DNA of 35,186 nucleotides from DATBLZ01 sp036555065 (GTDB taxonomy: Bacteria; Pseudomonadota; Gammaproteobacteria; Steroidobacterales; Rariloculaceae), in NCBI GenBank assembly GCA_036555065.1, contig DATBLZ010000041.1, positions 1-35,186 on the forward strand, written 5' to 3'. Position numbers and translations under genes: made by a program. Positions 15,658 through 22,551 of this stretch are shown piece by piece (position 1 is the stretch's first letter; each line of letters starts with the position of its first letter). The notes beneath the pieces were generated by a model. It saw only the letters and a list, made by a program, of their open reading frames with translations. It was not told where the DNA came from and did not search any database.

Positions 15658-16943
15658 TAGACTTCGGAGAGAATTCCGCCGCTGTCGCCGATCGACTCGA
15701 CGGGGATGTTCGTGCGGTCGAAGAGCGTCACGAGCAGGTCGGAGAAGCGCGTGTCCTGCGGATAGCTCAGGTGTTGGCCGCCCTCGATTCGTCCGTGGGC
15801 ATGGCCGAGCACGGCCGCCGGCAGCGGATCGTTGTTGTGCCTGTCGCTGTTGCTCATGTTGCTGCCGAACAAGATCGTCGAATGCTCGAGCACGTTGCCG
15901 TCGCCTTCGCGCGTCGCAGCGAGCTTCTCGATGAAGCCTGCGAACATCTTCGTGTGATACGTCTGAATCTGGACGAGGCGAGCCTGCTTTTCGGGGTTGT
16001 TGCCGTGATGCGAAAGCGGATGGAAACCTTCCGCGATCCCTAAATTCGTGTACGTGCGCATGCTCGCTTCGCGGTCCATCGAGAATGTGATGACACGCGT
16101 GAGATCCGCTTGGAACGCGAGCGCCATGAGATCGAACATGAGCTTGAAATGCGTGTCGAGGTCGTTCGGGATGCCGACGGGCGCGTCGGGAATCGCGAGC
16201 GCGCTATTGTCTTGCGCGGATGCCATTTGGACGCGCCGCTCGATCTCGCGAACCGAATCCAAGTAGTCGCCGACGACGGCGCGGTCGGGTGCGCCGAGCT
16301 CGGCTTGTAAGCGATCCGCTTGCGCCTTGACGCGATCGAGAATGCTGCCGGTCTCGACGAGAATCGCCGCGCGCTCCTCGTTCGTGTCGCCTTGGCCGAA
16401 GAGCTTGTAGAAGACGTTCCGGGGGTTGCCTTCCTGCGGCAACGATTGCTTCGGCGTGCGCCACGCGAGCTGCGCGCCGACCTGGGCCGTCGTGAGCTCG
16501 AGCGAAGGCAAGCGCGTGTCCTGGCCGATGTGGCGAGCGGCCATCTGGTCGGCCGTGACGCCGGCCTCGGGCCCGGCTAGGCCCGCGTCCCATGGTGCGA
16601 CGCAGGAAAGCCACGTGCGCTCGATGTAGCCATGCGGCTCGGGGCTCTCGGCCGGCTTGTTGCGAAGCCCCGAGACGATGGTCAGATATTTGCGGTACGG
16701 CGAAAGCGGCTCGAGGATCGGCGACATCTCGTAATCCGTGCCGGCTTGCTTCGGCGACCAGCGGTCCATGATCGCGCCGTGCGGGAAGCCGACGAAGGCC
16801 ATGCGCGGCGGGATCGTGCCTGCCGGCGTTTGCGCCCACGCCGTCGCGGCGGGGCTCATCGCATCGAGCAGCGGCAGCGCGATCGCAGCACCCGCGCCTT
16901 TGAGGACGGTGCGGCGGGATAGATGCTTTTTCGTGATGAACAT
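15657..16943 (-). CDS. DUF1552 Tat-exported protein
   Basis: The 428-residue product has a twin-arginine leader (SRRTVLKGAGAAIALPLLDA, residues 9-28) typical of DUF1552 proteins, followed by the conserved family body: RMAFVGFPHGAIMDRWSP (about 47-64), LSPYRKYLTIVSGL, a central region with DTRLPSLELT, and a C-terminal half with FKLMFDLMALAFQADLTRVI, HPLSHHGNN and SNMSNSDRHNNDPLPAAVLG. The His/Asn/Asp-rich segments suggest metal binding as in the related sulfatase-like DUF1501 family, which is inference. Length is normal. GCGGAGACC lies upstream of the ATG. It is 36 nt downstream of its usual partner, the DUF1592 gene, and coupled to the ankyrin gene. Function is not established. Confidence 0.9.
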   Translation of the reverse strand: MFITKKHLSRRTVLKGAGAAIALPLLDAMSPAATAWAQTPAGTIPPRMAFVGFPHGAIMDRWSPKQAGTDYEMSPILEPLSPYRKYLTIVSGLRNKPAESPEPHGYIERTWLSCVAPWDAGLAGPEAGVTADQMAARHIGQDTRLPSLELTTAQVGAQLAWRTPKQSLPQEGNPRNVFYKLFGQGDTNEERAAILVETGSILDRVKAQADRLQAELGAPDRAVVGDYLDSVREIERRVQMASAQDNSALAIPDAPVGIPNDLDTHFKLMFDLMALAFQADLTRVITFSMDREASMRTYTNLGIAEGFHPLSHHGNNPEKQARLVQIQTYHTKMFAGFIEKLAATREGDGNVLEHSTILFGSNMSNSDRHNNDPLPAAVLGHAHGRIEGGQHLSYPQDTRFSDLLVTLFDRTNIPVESIGDSGGILSEV

Positions 16944-16979
16944 CTGCGGTCTCCGCTAAGTCCGCTTTGCCGATAAATT

Positions 16980-19478
16980 CTACTCTTGGCCGGCGTTTTG
17001 CGCCGTGATTTGCGTTTGCTCGGGCTCGGGCACGCGCCGCTGGCGGAATTGCTCGCTTTCGACGACTCCCCAGACGATGGAGGAGAACCGGTAATCGTCG
17101 GCCGCGGCGGCGTGGACGATCGCACGCACCGCCGGCATGTCGTAATAGTCGAGCGTGCGGCCGAGCGCGTAGGTCAAGAGGCCCTCCGTGAAGGTCTGCA
17201 CGAACTGGTCGGGTCGGGCGACGAGCTTTTCACGGAGCTCGTCGGGGCCCGCGATCGGCGTGCCGTCCGGCATCTCGGCCGACGGATCGATGACCGTGCC
17301 CGCATAACGATCGCGGTCGCGCCAGGCACCCGTCGCGTCGAAATTCTCGAGCGCAAAGCCGAGCGGATCCATGACCGCATGGCACGCAGCGCAGGTCGGG
17401 TTCTTGCGATGGTCGGCCATGAGCTCTCTGACCGTGCGCGCCCGCGGCGTGCCGATGTCGGCTTCGTCGAGCGCAGGGACGTTCGCGGGCGGCGTCGGCG
17501 GCGGCGCGCCCGCGAGATGTTTGAGCACGAACTGACCGCGGAGCACGGGCGAGGTGCGGTTCGGGTAGGCCGCTGCCATGAGCACCGCGCCTTTACCGAG
17601 CAGCCCCCAACGCGCGGACTGCTCGAGCTCCACACGCTGGAAGCGGTCGCCTTTGATGCTGTTGATCCCGTAGTGGAGCGCCACGCGTTCGTTGACGTAC
17701 GTGTGATCCGCCGTCATGAGATCGACGACACTGCGGTCTTCCCTGAAGATGCTGTTAGCGAAGAGCGCGACCTCGGTCAAGAAATCCTGCCGCGGGTCGC
17801 CGGCGCCCGATGCGTAGGGAAAGATCTCGCGGTCCGGCACGACCTCGTCGAGGCGCGCGAGATCGAGCCACTGGTAGACGAAGTTGTCGCCGAGCGTGTC
17901 GGCGCGCGGGTCGGCGAGCATGCGCTCGACTTGCGCGCGCAACGCTGGGGTTCGCCCGAGCTCGCCGCGCGTCGCGAGATCGAGCAGCTCCTCGTCGGGA
18001 ATCGAGTTCCAGAGGAAGAACGAGAGCTTCGACGCGAGCTCGAGATCGTCGATCGCGTAGATCGTGCCCGGCGCGAGCCCTCGAGGAACGCGCTCGCCGC
18101 GATAGAGGAAGTAAGGGCTTGCGAGAATGCCCGTGAGCGCGCTGCGAATGCCTTCCTCGAAGCCGCCCGTGCTCGCGCCGTCGCGGTAGTACTCGAGCAG
18201 CTCGCCAAGATCCGTCTCGCCGAGCGGGCGGCGGTATGCGCGCGCGCCGAGTTTCGTGATGATCTCTTCCGCGCAGAGCTCCGCGTCGGCTCCCTCGTCA
18301 GGGTGACACGTGAATATCCGCTCGCGGCTCGGCGTCGGGCTCAAGCCCGTCGGATTGAACGGACCCATGATCTGGAACGAGCTCACCCGATACATGCGGT
18401 CTTGACCGCCGCCCGGCAGGAACATCTCGAGCCGGTCGTCGGATTCGGCGAACGTTCGGTGCCGGAATGCGACACCGACCTTGTGCGGCCCGGCCGTCGC
18501 CGTGAAGCGGATGCCTTTGAGGCGCGCGTTCACCGCGTCGATCGCGCCGTCTTGGATTTGGTCGTAGGCCTTCATGTCCGCCTCGCCGCCGACGACCGTC
18601 TCGTAGACCAGCTTGCCGTCGAGCGTCACGACGAGCGGATTCGCGAACTCCATGCCGTTGCCCCAAATGTGGCCGGCCATGTTGCCGACGTCGATGACGT
18701 ACTCGCCGTCGGCAGGGAAGAGATGCTCGGCGACGATGCCGCCGCGCGTGCCGAGAGGCAACCCGCGAACGTGTCCGAGCTGCGTGCCGGGCCCGGCTTC
18801 GTACGTCGTGCCGCCGGGCCGAGGATCGGGCCGGCCGACGGCTTGGAGCGCGACGAGGCGCGCCGCGATCACGTACTGCTCGATGAACGACGGCGATACT
18901 TGGAGCGCCGTCGCGATGTTGTCGAAGCCTGCGGCCTTGTCGTCTTGCGGCAGCAGCGCTTTGGCGTCGATCTCGAGCGTGAGCAGGTCGCGAATCGCGT
19001 TCGCGTATTCCTTGCGATTCAGCCGATGGAGCACGACCTCGTCGGCGAGATGCTCGACGGCAGGAGCCGCGTCGAGGTTGTTTTCGAGCCAAGATATGAA
19101 GGAGTACCTGGCTTCGGCGTCGGGTCGCGGCTCGCCGGGCGGCGGCATGAGCTGGCCGCGAAGCTTGCGCACGACTTTCTCGAACGTGGCGGCGTGCGCG
19201 GCGATGCTCTCGGGGCTAAGGCTTTCGAAGCTCACGTCGCCCGTGTATTCGGCGTCGTTGTGACACTCGACGCAGTAGCGGTCGAGCATTGCCCACTGTT
19301 CGGCGGCTTCGGCCGCGGGGTCACGCGACCGTCCGCAACCCGTTGCGAGGACCGCGGCGAGCGCGATGACGCCGAGCCCGGCAGCGTGCCGCGCGATTCG
19401 TGGGAGCGGCTTTAGCCGCGATTCTCGTGCTTGTCGCGACTGAAGCCGCTCCCACATTTTTCGCATCTCTTGCGTCAC
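16980..19478 (-). CDS. DUF1592-type c-heme lipoprotein
   Basis: The 832-residue product carries the domain string of planctomycete-type cytochrome proteins: an N-terminal heme-binding domain with C69-VE-CH73 and a MPPP motif, then DUF1587, a carbohydrate-binding-like middle region (about 210-380), DUF1595, DUF1592, and a C-terminal DUF1588/DUF1585 part with a second CAACH motif (696-700). Two c-type hemes are therefore likely. The leader ends VLATGC48, consistent with a lipoprotein, so it is probably membrane-attached in the periplasm. The likely start is GTG 19478, 3 nt after the MBL stop, with alternative ATGs at 19466 and 19457. All these starts lie upstream of a REP pair that is translated as residues about 9-28. 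It is probably redox-active; the substrate is unknown. Confidence 0.88.
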   Translation of the reverse strand: MTQEMRKMWERLQSRQARESRLKPLPRIARHAAGLGVIALAAVLATGCGRSRDPAAEAAEQWAMLDRYCVECHNDAEYTGDVSFESLSPESIAAHAATFEKVVRKLRGQLMPPPGEPRPDAEARYSFISWLENNLDAAPAVEHLADEVVLHRLNRKEYANAIRDLLTLEIDAKALLPQDDKAAGFDNIATALQVSPSFIEQYVIAARLVALQAVGRPDPRPGGTTYEAGPGTQLGHVRGLPLGTRGGIVAEHLFPADGEYVIDVGNMAGHIWGNGMEFANPLVVTLDGKLVYETVVGGEADMKAYDQIQDGAIDAVNARLKGIRFTATAGPHKVGVAFRHRTFAESDDRLEMFLPGGGQDRMYRVSSFQIMGPFNPTGLSPTPSRERIFTCHPDEGADAELCAEEIITKLGARAYRRPLGETDLGELLEYYRDGASTGGFEEGIRSALTGILASPYFLYRGERVPRGLAPGTIYAIDDLELASKLSFFLWNSIPDEELLDLATRGELGRTPALRAQVERMLADPRADTLGDNFVYQWLDLARLDEVVPDREIFPYASGAGDPRQDFLTEVALFANSIFREDRSVVDLMTADHTYVNERVALHYGINSIKGDRFQRVELEQSARWGLLGKGAVLMAAAYPNRTSPVLRGQFVLKHLAGAPPPTPPANVPALDEADIGTPRARTVRELMADHRKNPTCAACHAVMDPLGFALENFDATGAWRDRDRYAGTVIDPSAEMPDGTPIAGPDELREKLVARPDQFVQTFTEGLLTYALGRTLDYYDMPAVRAIVHAAAADDYRFSSIVWGVVESEQFRQRRVPEPEQTQITAQNAGQE
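19400..19455. repeat. REP pair (REPIN-like) inside the 5' end of the DUF1592 gene
   Basis: GTGGGAGCGGCTTTAGCCGC (19400-19419) and its inverted partner GACTGAAGCCGCTCCCAC (19438-19455) are separated by 18 nt. No in-frame start codon lies between this element and the lipobox, so it is read through as RLQSRQARESRLKPLPRIA in the leader. Confidence 0.85.
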
Positions 19479-19481
19479 GTC

Positions 19482-20411
19482 TTAGGCGTCGGGCGACAAG
19501 TAGGCCCACAGACTCTCGAACGCGCGCCGCACGAACTCGTCGGGCGGCCCCATCTCGGCATCGAACTCCGCGGTCGGCCGCGCGGCAACGGCCTCGTCGG
19601 GGCCGCGGCCGGCATTCAACATGCGTGCGAGCCGCTCGTAGATCACATTGTACATCTCGTACTGGGCCTCGAGATCCGTGCGACGCAGCACCGGGCCGCG
19701 GGCCGGCACGACGCGAGTCTCGGCGTCCGCGAGCGTTAACAAAAGCTCGAGGTTGCCGACGATTCCGCCGATCCAGCCGCCCGTCCACCAGTCGACGAAC
19801 GGCCAACCCACGCCCGAGACGGTGTCGCCGACGGCGAGCACGTTTGGCGCGCGGAAGTGAACGTAAAGATCCCCGTCGGTGTGTGCCGCATGCCGCAAGT
19901 ATCCGTAGCGCGTAGTCGCGTCGAGCTCGCCGTCGTCGTAAAAAGTCTTGTTCGGCTGCGCGACCTTCGGCAGCGGCTCGAAGTGCTTGCCGTCCCATGG
20001 GTACGTGATATCGGTCGTGAGCCAGAGGCGCGTATTCTCCTGCGCGATGATCGCGCCGCCCTGCGTGCCGACGTGCTCGTTGAGGCCCGTCTGCTCCGGA
20101 TGCCAATGCGTGTTGAAGAGCGTGTGAATCGGGCCGCTGCCCGGCAACGCAGCGACGGCCTCGAGCAAAGCGCCGCGGCTCGCCGCCGAGCCGCCATCGA
20201 CGAGCACGACGCCGTCGGGCCCGGTCTTCGCGAGGACGTTGATCGCGTCGACGGTGAGCACGTGGAGGGCCCCGCTCAACGAAGCCGCGTGAACCGATAC
20301 CGCTTGTGCCTGGGCGGACGCGAGGCGGAGAACGCCAGGGCCGAAAACGACGCCCGCGGCGCCGCCGAGCGCCATGCGCAATAGTTGCCTACGAGTCCGT
20401 TCGGGAAACAT
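19482..20411 (-). CDS. Exported metallo-beta-lactamase-fold protein with altered metal ligands
   Basis: From ATG 20411 the product is 309 residues (an in-frame TTG at 20423 would add four). The leader (RTRRQLLRMALGGAAG, 5-20) resembles a Tat signal and the mature part begins after about residue 37. The MBL fold is recognisable: VLVDGG (69-74), FNTHWHPEQTG (99-109), HTDGD (177-181) and VGDTV (194-198). The usual HxHxDH reads H102-W-H104-P-E106-Q107, and the late PGHG-type His position reads PARG (R238), so the canonical two-zinc site is incomplete. The fold may bind one metal or none. I believe THWHPEQTG occurs in related proteobacterial proteins, so this is likely a subfamily. It is the first gene of the four-gene operon. 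Confidence 0.82.
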   Translation of the reverse strand: MFPERTRRQLLRMALGGAAGVVFGPGVLRLASAQAQAVSVHAASLSGALHVLTVDAINVLAKTGPDGVVLVDGGSAASRGALLEAVAALPGSGPIHTLFNTHWHPEQTGLNEHVGTQGGAIIAQENTRLWLTTDITYPWDGKHFEPLPKVAQPNKTFYDDGELDATTRYGYLRHAAHTDGDLYVHFRAPNVLAVGDTVSGVGWPFVDWWTGGWIGGIVGNLELLLTLADAETRVVPARGPVLRRTDLEAQYEMYNVIYERLARMLNAGRGPDEAVAARPTAEFDAEMGPPDEFVRRAFESLWAYLSPDA

Positions 20412-20422
20412 CGTCAGAGGCA

Positions 20423-20428
20423 ATTCTA
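20423..20428 (-). promoter_or_regulatory. Candidate -10 element of the exported four-gene operon
   Basis: On the minus strand TAGAAT ends 11 nt before ATG 20411, and no Shine-Dalgarno sequence is present. That gives a very short or absent leader. No convincing -35 is seen. The hexamer would not be compatible with use of the TTG start at 20423. Confidence 0.3.
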
Positions 20429-20471
20429 TTCAGATTGCGCCGAATTGGCCCTTCCCCGGGGCGAGTGGTTT

Positions 20472-20499
20472 GTGTAGGGTGATGTGTGGAGGTCTACAC
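20472..20499 (+). promoter_or_regulatory. Inverted repeat: candidate VapB operator
   Basis: GTGTAG (20472-20477) and CTACAC (20494-20499) form a perfect dyad with 16 nt between, immediately before ATG 20500 and including the ribosome site TGGAGG. Toxin-antitoxin operons are normally repressed by the antitoxin binding such dyads, so binding here would block transcription or initiation. Confidence 0.45.
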
Positions 20500-20700
20500 A
20501 TGGCGACCAACTTATCCATCGACCCGAAGCTCATCGAGCGGGCGCTCGAGGTCAGCGGCGAACGCACGAAGAAGGCTGCGGTCACGAAGGCTCTCGAAGA
20601 GTTCATTGCCCGGCGCCAGCAAAGAAACCTCGTCGAGCTCTTCGGCACGCTCGAGTGGGACAACACCTTCGACTACAAGCTCGAGCGTAGGCGAGGATGA
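20500..20700 (+). CDS. vapB: VapB-type antitoxin
   Basis: The 66-residue product starts at ATG 20500 with GGAGG 8 nt upstream; an ORF extension to 20374 is rejected. Residues 1-34 form a ribbon-helix-helix DNA-binding region (TNLSIDPKLIERALEVSGER, then KKAAVTKALEEFIARRQ), as in the VapB family with the T-K-x-A-V helix. The C-terminal tail (NLVELFGTLEWDNTFDYKLE) is the usual toxin-wrapping segment. Its last codons overlap the toxin start as ATGA. It should repress its own operon through the upstream dyad. Confidence 0.9.
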   Translation: MATNLSIDPKLIERALEVSGERTKKAAVTKALEEFIARRQQRNLVELFGTLEWDNTFDYKLERRRG

Positions 20701-21098
20701 GCGTCTTTGCGGACACGAGCGTCTGGTCACTCGCGCTGCGCCGCGACGAGCCTGGACTCGCGCCGGAAATCGAGGCGCTCAAGCGCTCGCTGACGGCGGG
20801 CTCCGTCGTTACGACCGGTCTGGTTCTGCAAGAGCTGCTGCAGGGGTTTCCGAAACCCCAGGCGCACGCCCAGATCACAGCTCAATTTGCTTCTCTACCA
20901 ATGCTCATGCCGAATCGAGACGATCACATTCGCGCAGCCGAACTCAGAAATCTCTGTCGTCGAAAAGGCATCCAGGTGGGCACAATCGATGCGCTCCTCG
21001 CGCAGTTATGCATCCACCACGACTTGCCGATGTTGACGACCGATCGCGACTTTCAACGCGTCGCGGAGCTCACGCAGATGCCGATGTGGACGCCGTAG
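20697..21098 (+). CDS. vapC: VapC-type PIN-domain ribonuclease toxin
   Basis: The 133-residue product has the complete acidic PIN active site: D6 (FADTSVW), E46 (LQELLQG), D98 (GTIDALLA) and D116 (TTDRDF). Length matches VapC toxins. Such toxins cleave tRNA or rRNA in a metal-dependent way and are neutralised by the cognate VapB, encoded immediately upstream with a 4-nt overlap. All catalytic residues are present, so the module looks functional. Its stop codon lies inside a strong terminator-like hairpin. Confidence 0.92.
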   Translation: MSVFADTSVWSLALRRDEPGLAPEIEALKRSLTAGSVVTTGLVLQELLQGFPKPQAHAQITAQFASLPMLMPNRDDHIRAAELRNLCRRKGIQVGTIDALLAQLCIHHDLPMLTTDRDFQRVAELTQMPMWTP

Positions 21099-21126
21099 AC
21101 CGCGGCCTGCTCGGTCCACGGCGTCC
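21088..21126. terminator. Bidirectional hairpin spanning the vapC stop codon
   Basis: Arms 21088-21101 (GGACGCCGTAGACC) and 21113-21126 (GGTCCACGGCGTCC) pair over 14 positions with a single mismatch, which is a G-U wobble in the minus-strand transcript. The loop is 11 nt. It lies between convergent vapC (stop 21096-21098) and the beta-helix gene (stop 21135), so it probably terminates both. No T-tract follows. Confidence 0.55.
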
Positions 21127-21134
21127 GGCAGCCG

Positions 21135-22415
21135 TCAGCGGTTGAGCACCCAGTTCCCGGCCGTGTTGCCCTCGATGCCGTCGGGGAACGTACCGATGAA
21201 CGCGTTCGCGTTTGCGCCCGAGCCGATGAACAACGTCGCATTCGTCGCCGTGAAGCCGAACACCCAGTTGAAAGCGAACAAGTTGTTCGTTTCGATCGTC
21301 GGCTGGACCGGCGGAAACGGCGGCGGAGGCAACGGTAACGGCGTGCCGGCGATCATTGCATAGGTTGCGGTCCCGCGTATGCGGTTGCCGAAGAAGATGT
21401 TGCCCGACGCGCCACCGGTGGCCGTGCCCCTGACGATGAGGCCGGCCGTACATACGGCCGGGGCGCCCGTGTCCGTGAACGCAGGAACAAGATTGATGGC
21501 GTTGTCCCGGACGGTGCTGTTGGTGGCCCCGCCGAGCGCGATGCCGCTTGCGGCACCGTCGCCGTTGGTCCCCGTGCAAGCCGTCTGGAGCCGCGCGAAA
21601 TTGCCGGAGTCGACCCAGTTTTCCTCGATCGTCACGTCGCTGATGACGCCGGAGGCGAGAATGCCGGCACCCGCCCAATTGGAGACACGGTTGTTGGAAA
21701 CGTTGACTTTCGCGAAGAACCCCGTGGGTTGCGTGAGGTTGAGCGCGCCGACGAGCACGATGCCCGAACCGATCAAGAGCTCGCTGTCGCCGACGTCGTA
21801 GGTGCCGCCGTCGACGAAGTTGCCAGAAATCTCGATTTCCCCCTCGATGTCGCCGAGTGCGGCTGTCACCGCGATGCCTTCACGAAACTTGAGGATCGGC
21901 ACGGGTGGCCCGGTCGGAATCGTGTGAGTCGTGACGCCCGCAATGTGCAGGCCCGAGATGCGCACGCGCTCGATGCTGCGCAGAATCGAGACCGCGGACA
22001 ACGCCGGCTGCTCGAACCTCAGGTTCTCGATCGTGAGACTCGGCAACGTCGCCGTTTGACGGAGCGTCAATGCCTGGATGCCGTGACGAATCGTCGCTTG
22101 TCTGCGGAAGCTGCTGTTCAGGCCGACAATCCGCAGCGACGTCATGGACGGGCCGCCGAAGATCGAGACCGAGAACGTCGGCACACTCGGGGGCGCGAGA
22201 CCGAAGTCGAAAGTCCCGGCGAGACACACGGTGACGTCGCCGACCAGGTCCGGCGAATTCACGGCGGCAGTCACGGCGGCCGCGTCGACGGCCGGGTCGT
22301 TCTGCCCGTTGACGGTCAAGTCGCAGTCGACACCATCGTGGGCAGCGGCGTTTTGAGCGAATCCTGCCGCGAGGGCGCCAAGGATGGCCGCCCTGATCAA
22401 AGCGATCGGTTTCAC
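21135..22415 (-). CDS. Secreted right-handed parallel beta-helix protein
   Basis: The 426-residue product starts with GTG 22415, preceded by GGAGGT at ideal spacing. A Sec signal peptide ends about residue 25 (AQNAAA-HD). The mature protein is composed of short strand-turn repeats typical of pectate-lyase-like solenoids: SLTIENLRFEQ, VRISGLHIAGV, IEISGNFVDGG, VNVSNNRVSNW, VTIEENWVDSG, STVRDNAINLV and GNIFFGNRIRG, with Asn ladders. No catalytic Asp cluster of glycoside hydrolases or lyases is obvious. Four Cys (early CDLTVNG and VCLAG; later TACTG and VCTAG) may form disulfides. A polysaccharide-binding or adhesive role is possible but unproven. It follows the amidohydrolase gene after a terminator-like hairpin. 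Confidence 0.8.
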   Translation of the reverse strand: MKPIALIRAAILGALAAGFAQNAAAHDGVDCDLTVNGQNDPAVDAAAVTAAVNSPDLVGDVTVCLAGTFDFGLAPPSVPTFSVSIFGGPSMTSLRIVGLNSSFRRQATIRHGIQALTLRQTATLPSLTIENLRFEQPALSAVSILRSIERVRISGLHIAGVTTHTIPTGPPVPILKFREGIAVTAALGDIEGEIEISGNFVDGGTYDVGDSELLIGSGIVLVGALNLTQPTGFFAKVNVSNNRVSNWAGAGILASGVISDVTIEENWVDSGNFARLQTACTGTNGDGAASGIALGGATNSTVRDNAINLVPAFTDTGAPAVCTAGLIVRGTATGGASGNIFFGNRIRGTATYAMIAGTPLPLPPPPFPPVQPTIETNNLFAFNWVFGFTATNATLFIGSGANANAFIGTFPDGIEGNTAGNWVLNR

Positions 22416-22531
22416 AGATTACCTCCGGGTTTTAGGCAGTCGTTTTGGTTTTGCGTCAGCGCAGCGATTCTACGTTGCGCGGAAGCGCTTGCCGAACGCC
22501 CGGATTCTGTTAATCGGGCATATCGAGCAAA

Positions 22532-22549
22532 GGGCAGCCCGGGCCGCCC
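22532..22549 (-). terminator. Hairpin after the amidohydrolase gene
   Basis: Read on the minus strand, GGGCGGC-CCGG-GCTGCCC forms a 7-bp stem (one G-U pair) with a tetraloop beginning 2 nt after the stop codon, followed by TTTGCTC. This has the form of a weak intrinsic terminator and separates the amidohydrolase from the beta-helix gene 117 nt downstream. Confidence 0.45.
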
Positions 22550-22551
22550 GG

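Noticed and set aside
16986..19415. 809-codon plus-strand ORF opposite the DUF1592 gene
   Set aside because: Extremely long but Arg/Val/Glu-rich with no recognisable motif, while the minus strand encodes heme motifs and conserved domains.
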